Below, piece after piece: positions 33,771 through 44,381 of a DNA stretch of 64,000 nt (the stretch's first letter is position 1; the number at the start of each line of letters is the position of its first letter). The DNA lies in the NCBI GenBank assembly GCA_023935145.1, contig CM043700.1, forward strand, positions 39,040,620 through 39,104,619. Direction: 5' to 3'. The position numbers and the translations under genes are program-made. The notes below the pieces were generated by a model. It was not told the DNA's origin and did not search any database. It saw only the letters and a list, made by a program, of their open reading frames with translations. Origin of the DNA: Bretschneidera sinensis. Taxonomy: Eukaryota > Streptophyta > Magnoliopsida > Brassicales > Akaniaceae.

Positions 33771-33775
33771 CTACC

Positions 33776-35195
33776 AGTATTTATCTCAGGAACATTAAAA
33801 TTTCTTTTAAGCAGACCAGCATGTTTCAAAGTAACATCGGACTGTGAGCAAACGGCGCTTGCTTTTTTCAACTCAGAGTTGCATTCAGTTGCATCATTCC
33901 TCTGAACCCTTTGCCATACGTGATTATTCTCCTTCCCAGTACGGCCATGAGAACCTCCAAGACTTCCAATCTTGTTGAAACTTGAACTCCTTGGAACTGC
34001 TTTGAAATTCTTTCCTCTCTTGCCAGGAGCAACCACTTGCACATCACTCCCGCTAAAACCCTGACCACCATGCTTCTTTCTTGCTGTGTAACCACACATA
34101 TCTACAACACCATTTAGCAAGTTACTACGAGAAATATATCCCTTTCTGGAATTGAAATCTGGTGGTTCTGAAAGACTAGTGTCATGGCTTTCATTATCAA
34201 ATATATCACGACTAGCATTACCACTGTCATCACTGTTTGAACCAATTGAAACTGAATCCAGCAATAAGGTGTCACGCGCATCTGAGAAGCCTCTCAAACT
34301 CATGTCATCATAACAGCTGGTCTCTGAACGATGTGTCCCCTCCACTCTTCCGTCAAAGATAGAAAATCTTTCGTCCACTTGAATCCCAGTTTCAGAAATA
34401 ATTACGGAATGCTCCTGAGGAAATTTCTGAACTATAGAAGGTATCATAGCTTCTGATGCATCCACCTCATCTAAGTACGACCTACAGTTATTTGGCGATT
34501 CGGAACACTTAATAACACCATTGTTGTTGCCTTCAGAATCAATTATGATATCCCTATCATCAGAAAATGAAACTTCTGGTGAAGTTGCACATGATACTAG
34601 TCCTTCCCTATGATCCATGTCATTGTTACCGAAGGTTTCAGAGGTTGAACTTCCAAGGGTATATTCTTCAGATAAAGCTTCTGGTTCAATAGGGCCAGCC
34701 TCACATGAATGCCTCCTATTCTGTTTTCCCTTCTTTCTTCCCTTCTTTCTTGTATTTCTCTTAACAGCCTTATTTTCTCTAGAACTATCAATTATTCTAT
34801 CGGATGAGTTAATAGCATTTGATCCTTTTGGGATTAAAGCAGAGGAGCCATTAATGGAACCTTGACAGGTAGAGTTGTTGGAGAATTCATCCAGTTTAGT
34901 CATTTTATTTGCCAGAGTCTTGTTTTGAGGTTGATGCCCCACATTTGGTGCTGGGAAGTTTCTGGCTGCAGATGACTTAACAGAACAAGTAGCATTAAGC
35001 GGAGGCAGTTTCTGTGATTTACGTCGATCAACCTTGAATGAATTAATAGATTTTGGGGAAACCAGATGCAAACCATCCATATTCACCTGAGATCCAGACC
35101 CCAAACGGTTGGTGTCACCGAAGTATTGCAGCGGCGGTGCAACAACTCTCCAATTTCCATCAGGTTCAGGAGTAAGGAATGTTAAAACAGCACAC
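33776..35195 (-). pseudogene. DUF789-family gene, copy 1 (5'-proximal large-exon part only)
   Basis: The minus-strand exon is open throughout. It begins after a good acceptor (TTTTAG at 35196-35201) with the words FLTPEPDGNWRVVAPPLQYF. It continues as a Ser/Asn/Asp-rich, probably disordered protein with a basic patch (TRKKGRKKGKQNRR) and the conserved words SLRGFSDARDTLLLDSVSIG and RTGKENNHVWQRVQRND. It ends in mid-exon at about 33776 against the viral relic, so the DUF789 domain itself is missing. The identity follows from copy 2 (52096-63850), where the same exon leads into DUF789. The 528-codon frame gains an N-terminal extension from intron sequence and a C-terminal tail from antisense virus. 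DUF789 function is unknown. Confidence 0.85.
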
Positions 35196-35844
35196 CTAAA
35201 AAGTTTATTAGAAGGGTCAAACAATAAGAATACAGTCATATCATAATTAGAAACAGATAATATATCTTTCAAAACAAAAACTTAGTGGTCTGCATCAGAT
35301 TAATGAGAGACGTCTAGTTTAAAGTTTTCAGCCATGGGGAACTAAAACGCTTATGTTAACTTTCAGTAGCACACGCCCAGATACACACTCTGATGAGTTC
35401 ACACACACCACACATTTGTTTATTCTGTTTTTCCCCCCTCATCTGGAGCTTGTATGCTTAAGCCAACTGGGCCAGGTCCTCAACAAACCGAGTTAAAGCC
35501 GCTTCAAACAGTTAGACCAACTTTGGGAGCTAATTTAATACTCCCTCGATCCCATATATTTTGGCATGTATAGAAAACCCAATTTTTTAAAGTGACATAA
35601 TACTTAATGATACAACTCATTACATTATAATTTACTTTCAAAAAACTCTTATTTAAGTACCTACATTTAAATGGTAGTCTTTTAGGAAACCTAAACTTAA
35701 GGTAATTTAGAAAATTTAATTAAAACTGAATTTTGACTTTTTGAAATGAACAAATAATATGAGACATCTCAAAATGGAATACTAGCCAAAATAAATGGGA
35801 CGGAAGGAGTATACCAGAAGCTGATAGGACAACCTTCTCTCTTT
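35196..35844. other. DUF789 copy 1 intron with a Stowaway MITE
   Basis: Non-coding sequence upstream of the acceptor. It contains a tandem-repeat-free spacer and the MITE described separately. No other feature is visible. Confidence 0.6.
35541..35809. mobile_element. Stowaway (Tc1/mariner) MITE
   Basis: A 269-bp element bounded by TA dinucleotides (35539-35540 and 35810-35811). Terminal inverted repeats are CTCCCTCGATCCCATATATT at the left and the complement of AAATGGGACGGAAGGAG at the right. The CTCCCTCCGTCCCA-type end and TA target are diagnostic of Stowaway elements mobilised by mariner-like transposases. No coding capacity. Confidence 0.9.
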
Positions 35845-35863
35845 CTATTAATTTAAATTATTA

Positions 35864-36684
35864 TTTTTTATAAGTAAATCATATTAAACAAAAAAGCGCA
35901 ACAATGGGGTGCAATTCATGTACAAAGACTACCTATAAGAGAAATAGTCCACCAAATTTACTATGTCTATCTCATTTACAAAAGAATTAACGTTGACCCA
36001 AAAATTAAGAACATTGAACCACATTTTCTTAATTACATCAATAGGTTTTTCAATGCCATCAAAAGTTCTACTATTTTCATCATTCCAAATAATCCAAATG
36101 ATAGAAACAGGATCATAGAATAGACTCTTAGAAGCCCTAAATCCACACCAAGCCCAAACTTCATCTTTCACGGAGTTGGTAATCACCCAAGAAACCCCCA
36201 AAACCTTATAGGTCATTCCCACAATGCTCTAGCCAAAGAACACTTCAACAAAAAGATGAAACAAAAACTCGCCGCATTCTTTACAAATGAAACACCGATT
36301 CACCAAAACCCTCCCTTTTTTAGTAAATTATCTAAAGTGAGAATCTTCTCCCAAGCAAAAAAAACCCACTTTTTTCGGAGCTCTGGAACACCAAATAGCT
36401 TTCCACCGGAAGTTGATTGAACCATCCGAAGGGAGACCAACCCAAAGAATCTTATAATAAGATTTCACCACAAACCTTTTACCCGGGTTTTCCTTAATCG
36501 CATCCTCTTTAGTTATATCCATTCTATAGCTATACAAGGTTTCTAAGAAATTTTCCATCTTGGCTACCCCCCAATTATAGACATTTCAGATTAAAGGTAC
36601 ATCCCACGATAGAACCATTAGAATCGGAGATGCACAAAGAAATAAGAATTTCTTTATCCTTCAATAAGAAATTTTCCACCCTCG
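35864..36684 (-). mobile_element. 5'-truncated LINE with zf-RVT domain and 19-bp target duplication
   Basis: The flanks 35845-35863 and 36685-36703 are both CTATTAATTTAAATTATTA. The minus-strand frames hold the zinc-binding RT-associated region (WKAIWCSRAPKKVGFF, then CFICKECGEFLFHLF) and the C-terminal tail (SIIWIIWNDENSRTFDG), which are the 3' end of plant LINE ORF2. Frameshifts separate the pieces. The 3' end lies at the left, with a TTTTTTATAAG tail. The element integrated by target-primed reverse transcription and lost most of its 5' part. The same LINE, truncated, is at 63852-64000. Confidence 0.9.
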
Positions 36685-36703
36685 CTATTAATTTAAATTA
36701 TTA

Positions 36704-37086
36704 GAGACTTCATTGAAGCAATAAGCGTAAAGGAAAGATTCGAGCTCCTGACTCATGGAAATTTAGCTTAGTTACATGAGCCTGTAGATTGGCAACCAAA
36801 TTTTAGTCACTAATATTGAAAGTGAACCTACTTATCAGGAAAAAGAATATTGAAAGCGAACCCCACTATTCCCGCAATTCCAGATGGTATAACAATAAAG
36901 AATACACAAGTACATGCATGCACATATATATTATCGAAAAATATTTTAAAATTTGAAGAAGGTTCAATCACTTTCTCTTTATGTCCACAAAATAAGTAAC
37001 ACTTGGACAAACCATATAAAGGACTAGTGTCCTTCCAGAAGGAAAGATGATATAATATACTTGCCATAACCAAAAAAAGTATATGA
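36704..37086. other. Unassigned intronic or intergenic sequence
   Basis: AT-rich non-coding sequence between the LINE and copia C. Nothing recognisable; probably the continuing DUF789 copy 1 intron. Confidence 0.4.
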
Positions 37087-37091
37087 ACATG

Positions 37092-40000
37092 AGTTAGAAT
37101 AACAAAAGAAATGAAGTCTGGCTGAATTGATTACTAGTTGCTCTGTATATTCATATATATAGATGAGTACAGAGTAGTTTAAATTCCATTATTTGGATAT
37201 ATACAAGAATTCAAATACTAACAGAACACTAACAGAATATAAATCTGTAGTGATTCACTAGATAACAGTTGTAACAAATTTATCTTGATGAGATGCTGAT
37301 TTATCGGAACTGATATGTCTAACATCCCCCTTCAAGGTGATAGGAAGATCTCGAACCATCAGCTTGTCACGAATGAGCTAAAATCTGGCTGAAGTGAGAC
37401 CTTTTGTAAAAATGTCTGAAGGTTGAGCTGCTGTCGAGATGTAACCTACTTGTATATCTTTGTTAAATATCTTCTCTCTTATAAAATGATAGTCAACCTC
37501 GATATGTTTGGTACGGGCATGAAATACTGGATTAGAAGATAGAGCCAAAGCACCAAGATTATCTACCTATAGGCAGGGAGCATTGGTTAGTGGCATGTGC
37601 AGTTCTTGAAAGAGCATGCAAAGCAAATAGAGTTCAGCCACAGTGAAAGCCATAGACCTGTATTCCACTTCTGTGCTTGATCGTGCTACAACGGGTTGCT
37701 TCTTGGCTGACCAAGAAATAAGGCAGGGACCAAGATATATACAATAACTCGATGTGGACTTCCTGTCATCAGGAGACCGTGCCCAATCAGAATCACAAAC
37801 CATTAAGTTGTAAGGAGCCTTTGCTGAAGTTGAGACCAAACTGTAAGGTGCACTTTAGATACCGTAACACTCTCATAGCTGCTACTAGATGGTCAGTGGT
37901 TGGGCAATGTAAGAATTGACATAGCTGGTTCACACTAAAAGATATGTCAGGTCTAGTAAGAGTGAGATATTGTAAAGCTCCAACCAAAGTTCTATATTCA
38001 GTAGGATCATTGATCCCCTGAAAATTTAGAAAGTTTTGAACCTGAGGTGCAAGGTGTGGAAGCTGGTTTAGCACCAGCCATCCTTGTGCAATTCAATAGA
38101 TCAGTAGCATACTTTCCTTGACTGAGATGGAGACCTTCTGATGTTTTGGTGACCTGAATTCTTAGAAAATAAGAGAGGGGACCAAGGTCTTTGACAGCAA
38201 ACTCAACACTAAGTTGAGTAATAAGATAATCAATGGAACAAGAGAAATTACTTGCAACTATGATGTCATCAACATAAATAAGCACATAAACAGAAATGTA
38301 ATTCAAATGGAATATAAAAAAAGATGGATCAACTGTGGAGCCAGTGAACCCGAAAGCAAGTAAGGCTTGTGACAATCTCAAAAACCAAGCTCTAGGAGCT
38401 TGTTTGAGTCCATAGATGGACTTATGTAATCTGCACACATGATCAGAGAGATAAGGATCCTCAAACCCTTTAGGTTGCTCCATGTAAACCTCCTCTTCAA
38501 GAAAACCATGTAAAAAGGCATTAGAGATGTCAAGTTACTTGATAAACCAGTCATGATGAATAGCTAATGCTAGTACCAATCTAATTGTGGCTCATTTAAT
38601 AACAGGGCTAAACATCTCATTAAAGTCCACCCCATTAATTTGATCAAATCCTTTAGCCACTAATCTGGCCTTGTAACGATTAATACTCCCATCTGATTTT
38701 TGTTTGAGCTAAAACACCCACTTATTCCTGACAACTTACTTATGGCAAGGTCGTGAACATAAAGTCCAAGTTTTGTTGGCTATGAGGGCACTGTTCTTCA
38801 CTGCTTCCTTATAGGTTTAGGGTTCAGAAGGTAAAGTGATGGTAGAGAGAGCTTGGAGAGAATATTTGATGGAGTAGTAGAGATGGTAGTCGGGAAATTG
38901 TTTAGGTTTAGAGGAATTGGTCATAGATCGTATAATGATTTGAGTGGAGGAGGAGGCAGGCAGATTTATGGTGGTGAGATGAGTGGAATTAGGTGAAGGA
39001 AGTTAGAAATCAGGTGAGGAGGAAGCAGGTGGGGTTTCAGAGATAAGATCATTATAAAGAGCAGGTGGAGAAGGAGCAGGTTGTGTTGCTGAGATGGGAG
39101 CATTACGTGAAGAAGGTGGGCTTGTGTCATTGGAAAAACTAGGCTCAAGTGAGACAAATAAGGATGATGTATCAAGGGAAGAGGTTGTGACAGTGAATGT
39201 AGGAGGTGTAATAATAGGAAAAGAAAAAATTAAATTATAAGGCAAGGAATCAGAGGGAGAACCTAATTGTGACGCACTGACAGAGGAAGAAAAAACATCC
39301 TGTAAGGGTGAGGAAGCAGTAGCTGGAGCCTATGTATCAGAAGCAGGAAAGTTCACTTCATCAAAGATGACATGTCTGGAGATGTAGACTTTCTGAGAAG
39401 TTAAATCCAAGCATCAATATCCCTTTTGATTTGAGCTATACCCGAGAAAAACACACTTGGTGCTTCTAAATACTAATTTGTGGGGTTGATAAGGTCTAAA
39501 CAAAGGGTAACATGCACAACCAAATGTCTTTAGAAATGAGTAATCTGGTAGTTTGTTAAATAAGATGAAAAACGGTGACTGATTGTTAAAGACAGGTGTA
39601 GGAAACCTATTGATGACATATATAGCAGTAAGAAAAGCATCAACCCAATAACATGGTGGAAGATGGGACTGAGCTAAGAGTGATAAACCTGTGTCAATAA
39701 TATGCCTATGTTTTCTCTCTGAAATTCCATTTTGTTCAAAAGTGTGAGGACAAGTGAGTTTATGTAAAATTCCATTGGTAGAGAGGAAATTTTTGAAAGT
39801 AGTGGAGAGGTATTCTCCACCATTGTCAGTCATTATTTGTTTGATCTTTCCAGAGAATTGAGTTTCAACCAATTGTTTAAACTTAAGAAAACAAAATAAT
39901 ACTTCAGATTTGAATTGCAAAGGAAACAACCAGGTAAATATGGAAAAATCATCAATGAATATAACATAGAGGTTACATCCACTGACAGAAGCAACTGGAG

Positions 40001-41922
40001 AGATTCAAACATCTGAGTGTATTAACTCTAGAGGATGTGTAGATCTGTTATTGGACTCGGGAAAAGGAAGTTTGTTACTCTTAGCAACTTGACAAGACTC
40101 ACACATATTATTCTGTTTTACAGGACCAGAAATAGGAAGCAAAGCGTCACGAATGACCCTAGCAACTGTGGACTCAGAGGCATGAGCTAATCTGGAATGT
40201 CAAATATTGATTGGAGCTTTGACACCTTGTAAAGCAGCGAAAAAGGAAATGGGAGCAGCTTTAAGATTAGATTTCTTAAGTTTCAGCTGCTTGAGATACA
40301 TGGGATACAGTCCAGCTTCACTCTGCCCTTGAAAAAGTATTTCTTTGGTCTGGAGGTCCTTCACAAAGAAATGAGATGATGTGAGCACAAAGTAACAGTT
40401 ATTGTCATTGCAAAATTTCTAGATGGATAAAAGATTAGAAGATGCATTAGGGCAATGTAAGATATTGTGTAAAAGAAACTTGTTTTTAGAGTTAAGAAGC
40501 ATAGAAGAACCAGTGTTGGTGATGAGCAAGCCTCCTCCATTGCCCACTGTGACCTGGTCATTGCCCTGATAAGGCTGTTGTTGCAGGGTCAAGTTATCCA
40601 ATTTAGAAGTAATGTGGTTGTTAGCACCACTATCAAGATACCAAGGCTATTCAACTTCTTGTGTGCTATGAGTGTGGGTTACCATGGCTGCCAACTGAGC
40701 TGGTGGATGTCGACCCTAGTAAGAAAAATCCATTCTGTGATAGCAATCAAGGGCCTGGTGGTTATTTTACCATAGATTTGGCATGGTGGGAATTTGGTGG
40801 AGGGAAAAGGGGCTGCTGGATGATTGTGGCTTAAGGGAGAAGTTGCGAGTGTTTGAATTGGCAGGAGATCGATTATAATGGGAAGGCTTGCCTTGCTGAG
40901 TGGGATATTTGGGTTTCTTACCATGGTTAAACTTTGGTTTGTTTGTGAAGAAAGCAAACTGAGTTCCATCATTGCGAAGGGTCTTGTTTTGAGATTCAAG
41001 TAATTGCTCATAATTGAGCAATTCAGTTTGAAAATCATCAAATGAAATTCGTTTGTCTCGGGTGGCAAAATTAAGAGATGTGATGAAAGGATTATAAATG
41101 GAATTAAGACCCCCGATAATATAGGAGATCAAGTCTTCCTCATCAATAGGTTTACCTGCTGCTGTGAACTGATCAGACCAATTTTTGGCAAGGATTAAGT
41201 AATCAGAGCAAGTTTTAGTGCTCTACTGCAATGTTTGGAGCTGTCTTTTGAGGTGAGAAATGCGAGATCTGGACTGAGGAGCAAATCTGCTAGCCAATGT
41301 ATTCCAGACCATTTTGGATGTTGTCAATCCACAGACTGTGGAGAGGATCTTCTCACTGAGAGTGGCATTTAACCAGACCAAGACAAATTGATCTTTCTTC
41401 TACCAAACCAAGTAATCTGGGTTGAGATCAGAAGTAGATTTCCCAATGGAATCAAGAAGATATTGAGAGGGACAGATTTCTGACCTATCAACAATGCTTA
41501 GTAAGTCATGGCTTTTAAGCACAGGAATGAATTGGGTAGTCCAATTCAGATAATTGGTTCCATCTAGTTTGACAGAAATCAAAGAAGTAATGTTTGGGAA
41601 AATAAAAGAGGGATTGGATGAGGCCATATAGGATCGAGTTGCGTGAGCAATTAAACAGCTTTGATACCAAGTTAGAATAACAAAAGAAATGAATTCTGGC
41701 TCAATTGATGACCAGTTGCTCTGTATATTCATATATATAGATGAGTACAGAGTAGTTTAAATTCCATTATTTGGATATATACAAGAATTCAAATACTAAC
41801 AGAACACTAACAGAATATAAATCTGCAGTGATTCACTAGATAACTATAGCAATAACTAGATAACAGTTGTAACATATTTATCTTGATAAGATGCTGATTT
41901 ATAGGAGCTGATATGTCTAACA
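37092..41922 (-). mobile_element. Copia C: complete but degenerate Ty1-copia element
   Basis: LTRs are 37092-37324 (233 bp) and 41670-41922 (253 bp, with an extra ~20-bp duplication). The 5-bp target duplication ACATG is perfect (37087-37091 and 41923-41927). The primer site at 41658-41669 reads TGGTATCAAAGC on the minus strand, one change from consensus. A polypurine tract (GAAGGGGGA) abuts the left LTR. The short LTRs and polyprotein style suggest the Ale/Retrofit group, tentatively. All domains are present in order, but with many stops. Confidence 0.92.
37567..41640 (-). pseudogene. Copia C gag-pol polyprotein
   Basis: Reading right to left: gag from MASSNPSFIFPNIT (41624) through YIIGGLNSIYNPFITSL. 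No clear zinc knuckle; a stop falls where one might be. The protease site WYLDSGANNHIT lies near 40650-40615. GAG-pre-integrase follows, then an integrase core (MTDNGGEYLS, CPHTFEQNGISERKHRHI) at 39929-39414, a Pro/Ser-rich linker, RT (38483-38007; SIYGLKQAPRAWF, catalytic YVDD at about 38265-38276, YFLRIQV) and RNase H (38074-37567; [26 protein letters not shown]). The protease, RT and RNase H core residues survive. At least ten stops or shifts (for example at 41400, 40767, 40419, 40200, 39414 and 39003) break the frame. Confidence 0.88.
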
Positions 41923-41927
41923 ACATG

Positions 41928-42190
41928 TACGTGCTACAATAACCCACATTGAAATTCATTAAGAAAATACAAGAAACACCTCTTCTATAATTTCTACCCC
42001 AGAATAATGCAGCAGTTCCATATAAAAAGCAAGCAAGATAAAATCTAACAAGCAATATCCGAAGAAGTGTGAAATCTTAAAAACCATAACCAGTGATTGA
42101 ATGAGATACGTTCAAAAGATACGAGAGAAAGGAAAACAATGAATTGCTATCAACAGATTAAGCACTGTCTTAAGGACGAAGAAGTCAAGT
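41928..42190. other. Unassigned host sequence between copia C and copia D
   Basis: Continuation of the sequence interrupted by copia C. No protein family or RNA recognised. Ends near the AGTCAAGTAACTTGACT palindrome at the copia D boundary. Confidence 0.4.
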
Positions 42191-44216
42191 AACTTGACTA
42201 GATCCATTTTCATTAGCAGTTTTCAACCAGAAACCCAAATTTTGAGATAATTGTGAGACATACAGGACATTTTTAAGATGAAATGCTTTGGTGGAAGTGC
42301 GTAAGAAAGTTGAACCAACATTATTAATATCAAGCAATTGTCCATTACCAACAAAAATTTTGGTTTTTCCAAAATAAAGTGTAAGGTTAGTAAGTATACC
42401 TAACTAAGGAGTCGTGAGCGGAGGCAGCCGTATCAGGGTACCACTGAGCGGTATTAGACTCACCAAGTGACATGGTAGCAAAAGATTTTGGCAAGTTATG
42501 AGAGACAACAATATTATTGAACTCATGAGGACAAGTTAAGGAAAGGTGACTGATGGTATAACAAATTTGACATAACATGGAGGATGCACTAGGATGCGGT
42601 CCTAATAAACCTTCACGACTGTAAGGAGAAATACCAGCAGATCGATTAAATATAGAAGAGAAGTGAGAGGACTGATTAGTACCTGAACCATGCTGGGAGG
42701 AGGCACCACGACCAGTATTGCAGCCACTTCCTCGATCACGATCCCGATAACCATAATGACCCCTGCCACAACCACGAGAAGCGCCAGAGGTAGTGGTGGT
42801 GGCAAAGGCTGTAGAAGGGTCAGAAAGTTAAGAAGGGACATGAAGATACTTCAGGCATTGTTCCTGGAGGAGCAGCTTAGTGTGCAGACTGTCAAAGGTG
42901 AGAGTGATATTGGTGTTGGTGACCGAGGTGGTGAAGCTTTCATACTTGGTAGGCAGACCTGCTAAGGCATGGGAGATTAGGTCTTTGCTGGAGAGAGGTG
43001 AATTGATGGCAGTAAGAGCATCAGCTATGGCTTTGAGGTCCCGAAAATATTGTTTCATAGATTTGCCAGCTTTAGTATGCTGATGAAGCTTTAGGCGAAG
43101 GTCAAATTCATTTGCATTATACTGATCAAGGTAACACTGTTCCAAGGCCAGTCAAACATCTCGATAAGTACGAAGATCATGGATGTCTTGGAGTATGTCT
43201 GAAGTAAGGGTTGCATTAATCCAAGAATGAAGGAATTGGTCCGTACAGAGCTAGGGTGAGAAAGCAAGGTTAAGGGTTGTGATTCCATCACTGGAATAAT
43301 AATATTGTGTGGGAATAGGGAAATTAACATCAACGTACCCGATCAGGTCGTAACTTATAAGGACAGGGAAAAATTAAGAGTGCCAAAGAATATAATTAGA
43401 ATTATCGAGTTTAATATTAACCAGGTGGGTGATACTAAGAGCGGAGAACAGAGGGAGATTAAGGAAATGTGGATGAGTTGGGGAATTAATAAGGGAGGGT
43501 ACAGACCTTGATGGAGGAATTAATTGTGGGCATTGTGTTGGTCAGCGGGGTGGGAAAAATAGGAAATTGTGGTATTTTTGGTAGTGTGGTGTCATAGGGA
43601 AGAAGGTGTGTAGGACCGGGTGTTGTAGCAAATTAATGGGTCTGTGGAGAATAAGTGGCGGGTGAGAGGGAGAGTGAGGAACTGAATGAAGGACCGCTAT
43701 AGGTGTAAGCATGATTGTGACAGTACCAGCTGATGTAACAGAGGGAACTGAGGAGTCATGTGCGGCGCTAGGCACATGAGTGACGTCACCCGTGATGCTA
43801 CAAGGGACCACAACAGGGTAAGGGATTTCAGTGAAGGGAGAGGTAATTGGAGCAATGTTTTCCATGATTTTGGATTTAGAGGGAGAGAAACAAGTGTTTA
43901 TGGTTTTTGGATACCATTAAGAGATTGAAATAGAAATTTAGGGTTTGTATATTCTAACTGCTTAATATTCCAGTATTAAAAACTCATATTTATAGGGTGT
44001 TTACAGAAGAGTGCCATAATAGGACTAGGGTATATCATAGTATTCTAATAAAACTAAGGTTTCCTATTTACAATATATTAGAAATTCCTAATTTTATTTA
44101 TATTAGAAATATATACATTTACAGATACAAGTGTTTTGCAAACCTGCAGAAACTAAAGAAGCAAAAGAAAGAAAGAGAGAGTATCAGAACAAAACATTAA
44201 ATAACTTTCTTAATCA
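42190..44216 (-). mobile_element. Copia D: 5' fragment of a Ty1-copia element (LTR, gag, protease start)
   Basis: A minus-strand fragment. A probable 5' LTR spans 43917 to about 44216, followed by the primer site TGGTATCCAAAA (43905-43916). Gag begins MENIAPITSPF at 43865 and, after frame changes, holds the UBN2-type block 43145-42828 (MKQYFRDLKAIADALTAINS, LPTKYESFTTS). An Arg/Gly-rich region and a protease start (QWYPDTAASAHD, near 42450) follow. DTAA replaces the usual DTGA. The element breaks off near 42200 in the GAG-pre-integrase region; integrase, RT and the 3' LTR are absent. The outer LTR edge is uncertain. Confidence 0.75.
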
Positions 44217-44381
44217 CATTTTTTTTTTTGGTACAGATGCAATCTCTTGTAGTCACCAGCTAAAATAAAAAAAAAAATTTTAAAAAACAACAAAGGTATT
44301 TTACGAAGTTCAAGGTGTGGTAACAAGCATATGTAAAGTTGAAGCTTACAATACATTCATTACAAAGCTAAACTTTTAGCC
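44217..44381. other. Spacer downstream of the YSL pseudogene
   Basis: AT-rich, with a T10 tract and an A12 tract. It would hold the YSL 3' untranslated region; nothing else is seen. Confidence 0.4.

Larger units (their letters stand above)
30255..33775 (+). mobile_element. Endogenous pararetrovirus (Caulimoviridae-like), decayed and internally deleted
   Basis: A plus-strand viral relic with the order primer site, movement protein, coat-protein part, RNase H and a further C-terminal ORF. This fits petuvirus- or florendovirus-like genome plans, genus uncertain. There are no LTRs. The left edge lies within about 25 bp after the CESA exon donor; the right edge abuts the DUF789 exon at about 33775. 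Stops and frameshifts break the ORFs, and a deletion near 32685 removes the end of the coat protein, the protease and the reverse transcriptase. It is an old integrated copy that cannot encode a virus. Confidence 0.85.

Noticed and set aside
33686..35272. 528-residue ORF as a complete intact gene
   Set aside because: Its ends are intron sequence and antisense viral sequence. The true exon is 33776-35195 and lacks the DUF789 domain.
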